Shown: positions 47,602 through 56,156 of the stretch, piece by piece | Position numbering within the stretch: position 1 is the stretch's first letter | How the letters are laid out: each line of letters opens with the position of its first letter | Assembly: GCF_012395255.1 (NCBI RefSeq) | Contig: NZ_JAAZQD010000002.1 | Location: 186,001 to 250,000, forward strand | DNA from: Oleiagrimonas citrea | GTDB taxonomy: Bacteria > Pseudomonadota > Gammaproteobacteria > Xanthomonadales > Rhodanobacteraceae | DNA: 64,000 nucleotides | Direction: 5' to 3' | Notes under the pieces: generated by a model | What the model was told of the DNA's origin: nothing | Seen by the model: the letters and a program-made list of their open reading frames with translations, nothing else | Databases searched by the model: none | Translations under genes and position numbers: made by a program

Positions 47602-48882
47602 TCAGCTGGGCGTCTTCAGACGCAGAATGCCCAGCGCTTTCAGCACGTATTTCTCGTACACCGGCTCGGTGTTGCCGTTGCGCACCTTGCGCAGGTAGTA
47701 CTTCTCGAACGCCACCTTGGCCAGATGCACCCACTTGCCGACCTTGGCCCACGTCACGTTGCGCGGCGGGATCTGCGGCAGTGCCACGAAGGCCACGCCG
47801 GTGTCGCCCATGTCGGCCAGGCAGATCGCATTCCAGGTCGCGCGCGTGTCGGCCGGCCCGCCGTTGATGTCGTCACGGATGTTGTGCGCAATCGCCGTCA
47901 CCATCGACTCGATCATGAAGCCGGTCTTCGGCGCGCCGGTCGGCACCGGCGTGGCCTCGACCGGCGGAATCGCCACGCAGACGCCTGCCGAGAAGATGTT
48001 CTTGAAGCTCGGATTGCGCTGATGCGGGTCGATCAGCACGAAACCGCGCGGATTGACCAGTCCCTCGATGCCGCGCACGGCATCCACGCCAAGAAAGGCC
48101 GGCAACATCATCGAGTACGCGAACGGCAGCTCGTGCTGCTTCACCACCTCGCCCTCGGCGTCGACCTGATCGACCTTCATCTTGTCTTCGGCGATGTCGG
48201 TCACGCGCGCGTTGGTGATCCAGTTGATGTGGCGCTGACGCATCTCCGCCTCCATCAATCCCTTGGAATCGCCCACACCGCCCAGACCCATATGGCCGAT
48301 GTACGGCTCGGAGGTGACGAAGGTCATCGGCACGCGATCGCGCAACTTGCGCTTGCGCAGGTCGGCATCGATGATCATCGCGAACTCGTAGGCCGGACCG
48401 AAGCAGCTCGCGCCCTGCACGGCGCCGATCACGATCGGGCCGGGATTCTCCAGGAACTTCTGGTAGTTCGCCCAGGCTTCCTCGGCGTGCGGCGTGGTGC
48501 AGATGGACTCGGTGAAACCGCCCTCCGGCCCCAGCCCCGGCACTTCCTCGAAGGCCAGCTTCGGGCCGGTAGCGATGACCAGATAGTCGTAGTCCACGCG
48601 ACGCCCGTCGGTCAGCAGCAGGTGGTTCTCCTGCGGATGCACCGAAGCGGCCGGCACGTCGATGAAGCCGATGTCGCGACGCTCCAGCGGATCGGTCATA
48701 TCGATCTGGATGTCTTTCGGCTGGCGCCAGCCCACCGCGACCCACGGGTTGGACGGCGTGAAACTGAATCGCGGACCATCGCCGATCACCGTGATCTCAT
48801 GCGATTTGCCCAGCTCGGCGCGCAGCTCGTACGCAGCGGCCGTGCCGCCGATACCTGCCCCCAACACCACGATCTTGGACAT
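47602..48882 (-). CDS. sqr: Sulfide:quinone oxidoreductase
   Basis: This is a 426-aa flavoprotein that oxidises sulfide and passes electrons to quinone. GAGIGG (8-13) is the FAD loop. Cys128 (SICTTPH), Cys160 (GASCFGP) and Cys354 (NAICLADMG) fall where the three redox cysteines of characterised SQRs lie. AGVCVAIPPVEATPVPTG is typical, and the C-terminal WVHLAKVAFEKYYLRKVRNG resembles the membrane-binding amphipathic helix. ATG 48882 has GGAGGAG upstream. It heads a five-gene operon and diverges from a BigR-like repressor. Confidence 0.9.
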   Translation of the reverse strand: MSKIVVLGAGIGGTAAAYELRAELGKSHEITVIGDGPRFSFTPSNPWVAVGWRQPKDIQIDMTDPLERRDIGFIDVPAASVHPQENHLLLTDGRRVDYDYLVIATGPKLAFEEVPGLGPEGGFTESICTTPHAEEAWANYQKFLENPGPIVIGAVQGASCFGPAYEFAMIIDADLRKRKLRDRVPMTFVTSEPYIGHMGLGGVGDSKGLMEAEMRQRHINWITNARVTDIAEDKMKVDQVDAEGEVVKQHELPFAYSMMLPAFLGVDAVRGIEGLVNPRGFVLIDPHQRNPSFKNIFSAGVCVAIPPVEATPVPTGAPKTGFMIESMVTAIAHNIRDDINGGPADTRATWNAICLADMGDTGVAFVALPQIPPRNVTWAKVGKWVHLAKVAFEKYYLRKVRNGNTEPVYEKYVLKALGILRLKTPS

Positions 48883-48972
48883 GTCTTTTCTCCTCCGCGT
48901 CCACTCGAATGAATGGACTTCAGGTTGCGCGGAGGGCGCGTTCGACATCCCCCGCGTTTTGTGAGATCAATT

Positions 48973-48996
48973 CTAAATTAGCTTTTACTTATTTAG
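48973..48996. promoter_or_regulatory. AT-rich inverted repeat in the sqr/bigR divergent promoter (candidate operator)
   Basis: CTAAAT and ATTTAG are 12 bases apart in an AT-rich island surrounded by GC-rich DNA. Plausible promoters overlap it on both strands: TTTTAC-N17-TAAATT towards the repressor, and TTGCTA-N18-TAGAAT towards sqr. A repressor bound here would silence both operons. That the ArsR-type protein next door binds it is inference. Confidence 0.5.
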
Positions 48997-49062
48997 CAAG
49001 CGTGATAAATTCCCCTCTCGCCGGCACAGCCGGATGTCACACTGATGCGAGGAACGCCCCCG

Positions 49063-49416
49063 ATGGGCCTGCCTGACGATTTTGACCCGACCCATATGCA
49101 GGAACGCGCCAATGAGGCGGCGCGGCTACTGAAAACGCTGGGCAATCCGCAACGACTGCGCTTGCTCTGCCTGCTGGTCAACGGCGAGATGTCGGTCGGT
49201 CAACTCAACGAGCAGCTGCCGGAATTGAGCCAGTCGGCCCTGTCTCAACATCTGGCGCGTCTGCGCGAAGACCATCTGGTGCGCACCCGGCGCGAATCGC
49301 AGTCGATCTGGTACGCCCTGGAAACCGGACCGGCACAGCAGATCATCGCCACCCTGTACGGCATCTACTGCGCGCCGGACGCAGAGGCCGGCCTCTGCGC
49401 ACCGGTGCACAACTGA
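49063..49416 (+). CDS. bigR: ArsR-family repressor, BigR/SqrR-like
   Basis: This is a 117-aa winged-helix protein. The DNA-binding segment is LSQSALSQHLARLREDHLVRTRR. Cysteines lie at residues 36 and 103 (42 and 109 if translation starts at ATG 49045). This matches the pair that senses persulfide in BigR and SqrR; a third Cys is at 112. ATG 49063 is preferred because GAGGAA is eight to nine bases before it. The divergent sqr operon and the downstream DUF442 gene strengthen the assignment to sulfide-responsive control. Confidence 0.85.
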   Translation: MGLPDDFDPTHMQERANEAARLLKTLGNPQRLRLLCLLVNGEMSVGQLNEQLPELSQSALSQHLARLREDHLVRTRRESQSIWYALETGPAQQIIATLYGIYCAPDAEAGLCAPVHN

Positions 49417-49441
49417 TTCACACCCAGCTCGCGGAGAACGC

Positions 49442-49888
49442 ATGAACAACGAATTTCACTTTGCTCCGAACCAGTGCCGCCCCGGCGCTGGCGCCTACTG
49501 CGGCGGCCAGCCCACCGATGAGCAGATCGCCGCCTTCGCCCGCGAGGGAGGTGAATGCGTGATCAACCTGCGCCCGCTTGCCGAACAGGCCGGCTGGGAC
49601 GAAGCCGCCGCCGTGAAGGCGCACGGCATGACCTATGTGCACATTCCCGTCGCCAACCCCGACGACCTGACGCGCGATGCCGCCGCGAAGCTGGCGCAGG
49701 CCACGCAGCAGCACGACGTCAGCCGCATGCTGATCCACTGCGCCAGCGGCCAGCGCGTCGGCGCACTGGTGGCGTTGAAGGCCGGATGGATCGACGGCCA
49801 GTCCGTCGACGAGGCGATCGCCACCGGTCGTGAAGCCGGACTCGACCGACTGGAGCCGGTGGTGCGCGCGAAACTACAGGCTGGTTGA
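49442..49888 (+). CDS. DUF442 (TIGR01244) phosphatase-like protein
   Basis: This is a 148-aa protein with the tyrosine-phosphatase-type loop HCASGQR (99-105). The N-terminal FHFAPNQ and YCGGQPTDEQI segments match the DUF442 family. In Xylella and Agrobacterium this domain is fused to a persulfide dioxygenase in the BigR regulon (Blh); here it stands alone. GGAGA precedes the ATG. It lies 25 bases after the repressor gene and is probably co-transcribed with it. Confidence 0.85.
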   Translation: MNNEFHFAPNQCRPGAGAYCGGQPTDEQIAAFAREGGECVINLRPLAEQAGWDEAAAVKAHGMTYVHIPVANPDDLTRDAAAKLAQATQQHDVSRMLIHCASGQRVGALVALKAGWIDGQSVDEAIATGREAGLDRLEPVVRAKLQAG

Positions 49889-49923
49889 ACCGTCCGGAGA
49901 CGATAGGACCGCGTGGGGTGAGC

Positions 49924-49970
49924 GCGCGGTCCGTTCCGGCTAAAATGGCCATCTGCGCGGTCCGTTCCGG
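49924..49970 (+). repeat. 16-base direct repeat upstream of gap
   Basis: GCGCGGTCCGTTCCGG occurs twice (49924-49939 and 49955-49970), with start points 31 bases apart, about three helical turns. TAAAAT, a possible -10 box, lies between the copies. The second copy ends 39 bases before the gap ATG. Confidence 0.7.
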
Positions 49971-50009
49971 GGCCGTATTCGCCTTCACCGCATCAGAGGA
50001 AGCTGCTCC

Positions 50010-51023
50010 ATGGCCATCAAGGTTGCCATCAACGGCTACGGCCGCATCGGTCGCAATGTGCTCCGCGCGCTCTACGAGAGCGGACGCACGAACGAGATCC
50101 AGATCGTCGCCGTCAACGACCTCGGCGATGCCGAGACCAACGCACACCTGACGCAGTACGACACCGCGCACGGTAAGTTCCCGGGCGAGGTGAGCGTCGA
50201 GGGCGGCGACATCGTCGTCAACGGCGACCGCATCAAGGTCTGCGCCGAGCGCGATCCGTCCAAGCTTCCGTGGGGCGAGATGGGTGTGGACGTGGTGCTG
50301 GAATGCACCGGTCTGTTCACCACCAAGGAAAAGGCCGGCGCGCACATCGCCGCGGGCGCCAAGAAGGTCATCATCTCCGCGCCGGGCGGCAAGGACATCG
50401 ACGGCACCTTCGTCTACGGCGTCAACCACGACCAGCTGACCGCCGACCATCAGGTCATCTCCAACGCCAGCTGCACCACCAACTGCCTGGCGCCGCTGGC
50501 GAAGACGCTGCACGACGGCATCGGCATCGTGCACGGCCTGATGACCACCATCCACGCCTACACCAATGATCAGGTGCTGACCGACGTCTTCCACAAGGAC
50601 CTGCGCCGCGCCCGCTCGGCCACCATGAGCCAGATTCCGGCCAAGACCGGCGCCGCCGCCGCGGTCGGCCTGGTGCTGCCGGAACTGAACGGCAAGCTGG
50701 ACGGCTTCGCCATGCGCGTGCCGACCATCAACGTGTCGGTCGTCGACCTGTCCTTCGTCGCCGCGCGCGAAACCACCAAGGAAGAGATCGACAGCGTGAT
50801 CCAGGCGGCTGCGGACGGTCCGCTGAAGGGCATCCTCGGCGTCAACACCAAGCCACTGGTGTCGGTCGACTTCAACCACAACCCGGCTTCGTCCACCTAC
50901 GACGCCACGCAGACCCGCGTCATGGACGGCACCCTGGTCAAGGTCCTGTCGTGGTACGACAACGAGTGGGGCTTCTCCAACCGCATGCTCGACATGACGG
51001 TGGCGCTGGTCAACGCCGGCTGA
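50010..51023 (+). CDS. gap: Glyceraldehyde-3-phosphate dehydrogenase, type I
   Basis: This glycolytic NAD-dependent dehydrogenase has 337 aa. [16 protein letters not shown] is the NAD loop, [15 protein letters not shown] holds the catalytic Cys, and [21 protein letters not shown] and [12 protein letters not shown] are the remaining landmarks. A strong terminator follows. A pair of 16-base repeats lies in its upstream region. Confidence 0.96.
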   Translation: MAIKVAINGYGRIGRNVLRALYESGRTNEIQIVAVNDLGDAETNAHLTQYDTAHGKFPGEVSVEGGDIVVNGDRIKVCAERDPSKLPWGEMGVDVVLECTGLFTTKEKAGAHIAAGAKKVIISAPGGKDIDGTFVYGVNHDQLTADHQVISNASCTTNCLAPLAKTLHDGIGIVHGLMTTIHAYTNDQVLTDVFHKDLRRARSATMSQIPAKTGAAAAVGLVLPELNGKLDGFAMRVPTINVSVVDLSFVAARETTKEEIDSVIQAAADGPLKGILGVNTKPLVSVDFNHNPASSTYDATQTRVMDGTLVKVLSWYDNEWGFSNRMLDMTVALVNAG

Positions 51024-51073
51024 GGCACCCCGCCGACCGCCGTTTTTCTCAACGCCGGAAAGCGATAAAGTGA

Positions 51074-51106
51074 ACCCGCATGCCGTTCGGCATGCGGGTT
51101 TTTTTA
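51074..51106 (+). terminator. Intrinsic terminator after gap
   Basis: Perfect arms ACCCGCATGCC / GGCATGCGGGT with a GTTC loop are followed by a run of seven T. Confidence 0.85.
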
Positions 51107-51134
51107 TCGACATCAACAAAAGGAAGGATTCGCC

Positions 51135-52013
51135 GTGCGCGTGAAGACCCGCTTGCTCGCCTCTCTCGCCCTGATCCTGCTGGCCGCGACCGGCCCACTC
51201 ATGGCACAACCCGCTCCGTCCTACACGGAAAACGGATTCAACCCGCGCATGCTGGATGCTTCCGCTCCCCGCGCCGCGCGCCTGAAGCTGTTCGCGCAGA
51301 TGATTGCGCTGGCCAACAGCGGCCAGGTCCGCGCCCAGGATCTGGCGGGGACGTTCTACTGGCAGGGAGCCGGGATCAAGGGTTCTCCGGTCAAGCGCGA
51401 TCTGAGCCAGGCGCGCATCCTCCTGAGCAACGCGGCCGTGCACGGCGACGTCATGGCCATGGCCAAGCTCGGCGAGCTGGAACTGCAGGCCGGTCGCCTG
51501 GCGCAGGCCATGGTCTGGGCGCAGATGTACGCCCGGTATCACGACCCCCTGGCACTGCAGCGCGATCAGCGCGGCCAGGACTCGGCCTATGCGTCGAACC
51601 TGATCAAGCGCATCACCGATGCCGGCGGCAAGATCGACAAGGCCGCTTCGAAGCACGTCGGCGCTATGGTCGCGCGCTTCGACACCTCGATACGACGCGG
51701 CATCGACGCCTACAACAAGGATCGCCGCACCGGCCGCACTCGACTCGTGCAGGATCCTGCCGGCGTCGACGCATCGGAAAACGTCAACGTCAACGGCATG
51801 GCCGAGTACATGGTTGCCTTCCAGCCCGACGGGAAGCCCGGAAAGATTTGGCTGCTCGACGCCGTGCCCAAGGCATCGATGGACGACATGCTTCGACACT
51901 ATCTCGATCATGCCCTGGCCAATTCGGTCGCGGAAAGCGAGGGCACGCGCTACCTGCGCGTTTCGATCGTCCACAACGCCCAGAAATTCCGCGTGCTGCG
52001 CCCTGTCCACTGA
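51135..52013 (+). CDS. Exported protein with Sel1-like repeats
   Basis: This is a 292-aa periplasmic or envelope protein starting at GTG 51135, with AAGGAAGG upstream. The signal peptide ends GPLMAQ (about 25). Residues 55-135 show Sel1/TPR-like units (LAGTFYWQGAGIKGSPVKRD, ARILLSNAAVHGDVMAMAKL, GRLAQAMVWAQMYARYHD). The C-terminal third is of unknown type. It may scaffold protein contacts. No partner is evident; the LCAT-like gene follows 24 bases later. Confidence 0.75.
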   Translation: MRVKTRLLASLALILLAATGPLMAQPAPSYTENGFNPRMLDASAPRAARLKLFAQMIALANSGQVRAQDLAGTFYWQGAGIKGSPVKRDLSQARILLSNAAVHGDVMAMAKLGELELQAGRLAQAMVWAQMYARYHDPLALQRDQRGQDSAYASNLIKRITDAGGKIDKAASKHVGAMVARFDTSIRRGIDAYNKDRRTGRTRLVQDPAGVDASENVNVNGMAEYMVAFQPDGKPGKIWLLDAVPKASMDDMLRHYLDHALANSVAESEGTRYLRVSIVHNAQKFRVLRPVH

Positions 52014-52037
52014 GCACCCACTCCAGGATTCCACACC

Positions 52038-53216
52038 GTGGCCATCGTCTTTCTTCCGGGCATCAAGGGTTCCGAACTCGTCGATACCTATCCGATGGAC
52101 TGGCCGCACCGCTGGTCACTGGAAGACATGGCCATCGGCGACGTGCTGGAAGACCCACTGGATTTCAGCCTGGCCGAGGGTCGCTACGACGCCCAGGACG
52201 GTCACTGGATGCGTCCTTCGCGGCTGCTCCATTACGCCTACGGAGCGATCGTCAGCAAGCTGCGCGCGTGGAAGCAGCCCGAGCCGGTCTACACGTTCAG
52301 TTATGACTGGCGCAAACCGCTGGAGATGTCCGCTGCCGCACTGGTACGCGCAATGGACGAACTGACCGGCCGCGAACGGGCCGCGGGACGCTCCGGCGAA
52401 CTGCAATTCGTGACCCACAGCCTGGGCGGCCTGCTGCTGCGCTCGGCGCTGGCGCTGCGCAACGCACGCGATCCATTCGCCGGCGTCGGCCGCATCGTGT
52501 TCATCGCCCCACCGTTCCGCGGCGCGATCGGTGCGCCCTACGCCCTGGTGGTCGGCGAGAAGGACGGTTGGTTCGGCACCGACGAGGATTACCGGCGCAT
52601 CGCCCGCACCTTCCCGTCCGTGTACCAGATGACGCCCTCCTGGACGCATGCCGCGGTGGACGAGGACGGCCGCGACGTCGATCTGTTCGACCCCGGGCGC
52701 TGGCAGGCCAATGTCCGCGACAAAAGCGAATTCCAATCGCGCTTTCTCCGCGACGCGGAAGCCTTCATTCGCGGCCGGCGTGCTCGTCAGAAGGGTCACA
52801 GCAACGCGCCGATGCTGAGCGATGCGGCGCTGGCACGCGCCGCTGACAAGGTGCTGGTGCTGTGCGGCGCAGGGCAGCCGACCCATCACACGCTGCCGGT
52901 GCAGACGAACAACCCGCGCAACCCGAACTGGTTCGACTTCGCTCACGCCGCCGCCGACATGCACGGCGACGGCCGCGTGCACCTGCTCAGCGCCGCGCTC
53001 AAGGGCGTGACCCTGGCCGCATTCGACGATGCCGGGGAGCACGCGTTGCTGTGCCGCGACGAACGCGTGACCAACCTGACTTCGCTCTGGCTCGAAGGCC
53101 GCAAGGCGCTGAAAATGACCCGGCGTGGCCCCCAGCACTCGGTGGACCGCCCGGGCCGCAGCCATTTCGAACCCTGGGACGGCAAGCCGTCCAGCTTCGC
53201 CGCGCACATCGTCTGA
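52038..53216 (+). CDS. LCAT-like alpha/beta hydrolase
   Basis: This is a 392-aa protein from a GTG start. FLPGIKGSELVDT (5-17) is the oxyanion-side loop, FSYDWRKPLEM the family strand and VTHSLGGLLLR the nucleophile elbow with the catalytic serine. The overall pattern matches the lecithin:cholesterol acyltransferase-type hydrolases. No signal peptide is seen, so it appears cytoplasmic. It is likely to act on lipid esters, but the substrate is not known. Confidence 0.8.
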   Translation: MAIVFLPGIKGSELVDTYPMDWPHRWSLEDMAIGDVLEDPLDFSLAEGRYDAQDGHWMRPSRLLHYAYGAIVSKLRAWKQPEPVYTFSYDWRKPLEMSAAALVRAMDELTGRERAAGRSGELQFVTHSLGGLLLRSALALRNARDPFAGVGRIVFIAPPFRGAIGAPYALVVGEKDGWFGTDEDYRRIARTFPSVYQMTPSWTHAAVDEDGRDVDLFDPGRWQANVRDKSEFQSRFLRDAEAFIRGRRARQKGHSNAPMLSDAALARAADKVLVLCGAGQPTHHTLPVQTNNPRNPNWFDFAHAAADMHGDGRVHLLSAALKGVTLAAFDDAGEHALLCRDERVTNLTSLWLEGRKALKMTRRGPQHSVDRPGRSHFEPWDGKPSSFAAHIV

Positions 53217-53280
53217 CGCAGATCATGGCGTGTGCGATCGACGTACGCGAACGTGTCGACACGCTCCCTACCCTATCGCC

Positions 53281-53703
53281 ATGAACGACATTCCCGGCCT
53301 CGACAGACCCGCCCTGACCATCCTCGTCGACCGCTTCTACGACCGCGTACGCGAAGACGCCGAACTCGGTCCTGTGTTCGAGTCACGCGTACGCGACTGG
53401 TCGGAGCACAAGCGCAGGCTCGTCGATTTCTGGTGCAGCACAGCGCTGCGCGCCGGCGACTACCGCGGCAACCCGATGGCGCTGCATCGCGACTTGCCAG
53501 CAACCTCGTCGCACTTCACGCGCTGGTTGACGTTGTGGCGCGACACCGTCGAATCACTACTCCCGGCCTCCGCCGCCGCACACATGATCGAATTGGCCGA
53601 GCGCATCGGCCATGGCCTGATGCTGGGCATGGGCCTGCGACCGCGCGGGCGCGACCTGGGCGTGCCGCTGGCCGGGCGCTGGGAACGCGGCCGGCCGCAT
53701 TGA
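53281..53703 (+). CDS. Group III truncated hemoglobin
   Basis: This is a 140-aa globin of the short 2/2 type. DRFYDRVREDAELGPVF (17-33) is the typical N-terminal helix, HKRRLVDFWCSTAL (43-56) the E region, and His78 in TSSHFTRWL is the likely proximal heme ligand. Group III members may act in redox or NO chemistry. The longer open frame upstream overlaps the hydrolase gene and is not supported. No clear Shine-Dalgarno is seen. Confidence 0.85.
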   Translation: MNDIPGLDRPALTILVDRFYDRVREDAELGPVFESRVRDWSEHKRRLVDFWCSTALRAGDYRGNPMALHRDLPATSSHFTRWLTLWRDTVESLLPASAAAHMIELAERIGHGLMLGMGLRPRGRDLGVPLAGRWERGRPH

Positions 53704-53722
53704 TACGGCCGGCCGGAAGACA

Positions 53723-54223
53723 TCAGGACAGCGCGGCGAGCGCGGCGTCGTAATCGGGTTCCTGGGCGATCTCCGGCACCATCTGCGCATGCAGCACGCG
53801 ATTGTCGCCGTCCAGCACCACCACCGCACGCGCGGCCAGGCCCGCTAGCGGACCGTCGGCAAGGGCCACGCCGTAGTCGGTCAGGAATGCATCGCCGCGC
53901 AGCGTCGACAGTGTCTGCACCTGATCCAGCCCTTCGGCGCCGCAGAAGCGCGCCTGTGCAAACGGAAGGTCGGCGGAGATGCAGAGCACCACTGTGTTAT
54001 CCAGGCTCGCGGCCAACTCATTGAAACGCCGCACCGAAGCCGCACACACGCCGGTGTCGACGCTGGGGAAGATGTTCAATACCTTGCGCCGGCTGCCGAA
54101 ACTGGCCAACGCGATGTCGTTCAGTTCCTTGTCGACCAATGTGAAATCCGGCGCCACGGCCCCGACGGACGGAAAATCGCCATCGACGCGAACCGGATTG
54201 CCTTGCAATGTGACCTGGGACAT
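53723..54223 (-). CDS. tpx: Thiol peroxidase
   Basis: This is a 166-aa peroxiredoxin of the Tpx class. Cys60 in [11 protein letters not shown] is the peroxidatic and Cys94 in FCGAEG the resolving cysteine, one residue off the E. coli numbering. [11 protein letters not shown] is typical. AGAGG precedes the ATG. It is convergent with the globin gene. Confidence 0.93.
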   Translation of the reverse strand: MSQVTLQGNPVRVDGDFPSVGAVAPDFTLVDKELNDIALASFGSRRKVLNIFPSVDTGVCAASVRRFNELAASLDNTVVLCISADLPFAQARFCGAEGLDQVQTLSTLRGDAFLTDYGVALADGPLAGLAARAVVVLDGDNRVLHAQMVPEIAQEPDYDAALAALS

Positions 54224-54341
54224 CGTGTACCTCTTGGGGTGGGTTGGATGGGTGCACTATCCCGGAGAATCGGGACAGCGATCATCCCTCAGCATATGGG
54301 GACCAACCGGTCCGATGTAAACCGTGTGCGCGTCGGACGCG

Positions 54342-54476
54342 TCATTGGATCAGCAAACGGAAGATACCCAGCGGCGCATGCGCGCGCGCCGCACTGACCA
54401 TGAACAGGAAGACCGCAATCGCGGCGACGAAGCACAGCGCGCGCTGACGACGGGCACGCCCCCCGGCGCTATGCAT
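54342..54476 (-). CDS. Possible 44-aa single-helix membrane protein downstream of hemN
   Basis: From ATG 54476 the frame gives a basic start (GGRARRQR), one hydrophobic helix (ALCFVAAIAVFLFMVSAARA) and a short tail. Roughly three quarters of third codon positions are G or C, as expected for coding DNA here. The start overlaps the stop of another short open frame in the same direction. I cannot name a family. The rest of 54224-54699 has no other recognisable gene. Confidence 0.4.
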   Translation of the reverse strand: MHSAGGRARRQRALCFVAAIAVFLFMVSAARAHAPLGIFRLLIQ

Positions 54477-54597
54477 ACGTGCCGGCCAGGAACAGGCCGA
54501 CATGTTCAATCAGGCCATGCAGATCGGCCCGTTTCAGCTTGGTGCAGTCCACCGGAACGCATGCGCCCGAGACGGCGTCGGTACGGCAAAAGCACAC
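54469..54597 (-). other. Short open frame (42 codons from GTG) between hemN and the small membrane ORF
   Basis: The frame is open from a TGA near 54640 and ends in TAG at 54469, overlapping the next ATG. It reads protein-like (CFCRTDAVSGACVPVDC, LKRADLHGLIEHVGLF), with about 70 percent G or C at third positions. There is no ATG and no good ribosome-binding site, so it may be chance or a remnant. Confidence 0.25.
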
Positions 54598-54699
54598 ACA
54601 GACAGACCGGAACTCATCGCGCGCCGTGTCGAATCCGCAACATCAGACATGGCAGCATCAACCAAGCGCACGGGGGCAGCCAGGCCCCAGCGGCCTCGC

Positions 54700-56100
54700 T
54701 CAGATGGCGCGCGAGTACTTGGTCGATGTCGTATTGCTGCGCAGATAGGCATCGAAGCACATCGCCACGTGACGGATCAGCAACCGTCCGCGCGCGGTGA
54801 CACGCAAGGCATCGGTAGCGTCGCAGACCAGACCGTCCGCAACCAGTGGCGCAAGACGCTTGAGGTCCTCGGCGAAATAATCGTCGAAACGGAGTCCGTG
54901 CGCATCGCCGAAGGCGACCTTGTCGACCTCGCCGTGACACATCAGCTCGCCGATGAGTTCACGCCGCACCAGATCGTCCGTATTCAATTGCAGCCCGCGC
55001 ACGACGGGCAGATGGCCCGCATCGAGCGCCGCGTAATAGGTCGGCAGATCACGCGCGTTCTGACTATAGGTCGAGCCGACGCGACCAATGGCGCTGACAC
55101 CCAGACCCGCAATATCGCAATCGCCGTGCGTCGAATACCCCTGGAAATTCCGCTGCAGCGTGCCCGCGCGCTGCGCCCGGGCCAGGTCGTCGTTGGCGCG
55201 GGCGAAGTGATCCATGCCGATATAGACGTAGCCGGCCGCGGTCAGCCGTTCCAGCGTGCGACCGAACAGCGCCAGCTTGGTCTGTGCGTCCGGCAGCGCC
55301 TCGCGCTCCAGCCGGCGCTGCGCCTTGAACAGTTCCGGCAGATGCGCATAGCTGTAGGTCGCGATGCGATCCGGCCCCAGCGCGATGACCTGGTCCAGCG
55401 TGCGCGTGAAGCGTTCCACGGTCTGATGCGGCAGACCGTAGATCAGATCCACGCTGATCGAACCGAAGCCGCATTCACGCCCCGCACGCATGATGGCAGC
55501 GACCTGCTCCACGCTCTGCACGCGGTTCACGGCGCGCTGCACCTCGGGGTCGAAATCCTGGATGCCGATCGACATGCGGTTCATGCCCGCTTCGCCGAGA
55601 CCACGGATGTAGTCCGTGTCCACGTAGCGCGGATCGATCTCGATGCCGAACTCGCGATGCGCATCGCCGCTGAGATGAAAGTGGCTGCCCAGTACGTGCA
55701 GCACTTCGCGCATACGCGGCAGATCGAGAAAGTTCGGCGTACCGCCGCCGAAATGCAGCTGACGCACGACGCGGTCGCGGTCGAACAACTCGCCGGTCAA
55801 TTCGATCTCGCGGTACAGCCGCTCCAGATAGGCGTCGGCACGTCCGATATCACGCGTGATGATGCGGTTGCAGCCGCAGTAGAAACACGGGCTGAAGCAG
55901 AACGGCACGTGCACATACAGCGACAGCGAACTGGGAATCGGCTCCTCATTGGAGATGCGGATCGCCGTGCGCAGGGCCGTTTCGTCGAAACTGTCGACGA
56001 AATGCGGCGCCGTCGGATAGCTGGTGTAACGCGGACCGCTGCTGTCGTAGCGTGCGATCAGTTCGGAATCGAAAACGGGGGCGTCGGTGGCGTTCATCAT
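54700..56100 (-). CDS. hemN: Oxygen-independent coproporphyrinogen III dehydrogenase
   Basis: This is a radical SAM enzyme of heme synthesis under low oxygen, 466 aa. VHVPFCFSPCFYCGC places the iron-sulfur cysteines at 68, 72 and 75 (CxxxCxxC). FGGGTPNFL and the IEIDPRYVDT region follow, and the N-terminal RYTSYPTAPHF is typical of HemN rather than HemW. A palindromic FNR/Anr-type site lies just upstream. Two short open frames follow it. Confidence 0.95.
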   Translation of the reverse strand: MMNATDAPVFDSELIARYDSSGPRYTSYPTAPHFVDSFDETALRTAIRISNEEPIPSSLSLYVHVPFCFSPCFYCGCNRIITRDIGRADAYLERLYREIELTGELFDRDRVVRQLHFGGGTPNFLDLPRMREVLHVLGSHFHLSGDAHREFGIEIDPRYVDTDYIRGLGEAGMNRMSIGIQDFDPEVQRAVNRVQSVEQVAAIMRAGRECGFGSISVDLIYGLPHQTVERFTRTLDQVIALGPDRIATYSYAHLPELFKAQRRLEREALPDAQTKLALFGRTLERLTAAGYVYIGMDHFARANDDLARAQRAGTLQRNFQGYSTHGDCDIAGLGVSAIGRVGSTYSQNARDLPTYYAALDAGHLPVVRGLQLNTDDLVRRELIGELMCHGEVDKVAFGDAHGLRFDDYFAEDLKRLAPLVADGLVCDATDALRVTARGRLLIRHVAMCFDAYLRSNTTSTKYSRAI

Positions 56101-56135
56101 GGAGCGCAGTCTGCGCTCGACGCTCCTCGGCGACC

Positions 56136-56149
56136 TTGACTCTGGTCAA
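56136..56149 (-). promoter_or_regulatory. FNR/Anr-type box upstream of hemN
   Basis: TTGAC-TCTG-GTCAA is a perfect palindrome close to the FNR/Anr consensus TTGAT-N4-ATCAA. Its centre is 42 bases before the hemN start codon. Anaerobic activation of hemN by FNR/Anr is known in related bacteria. Confidence 0.6.
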
Positions 56150-56156
56150 GTCGAGG

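Noticed and set aside
46130-47698. 522-codon plus-strand open frame across the RND adaptor gene
   Set aside because: The sense-strand adaptor has a lipobox and family motifs; this frame has none.
49719-52109. 796-codon minus-strand open frame opposite the gap region
   Set aside because: It runs across several real plus-strand genes and a strong terminator, and shows no recognisable domain.
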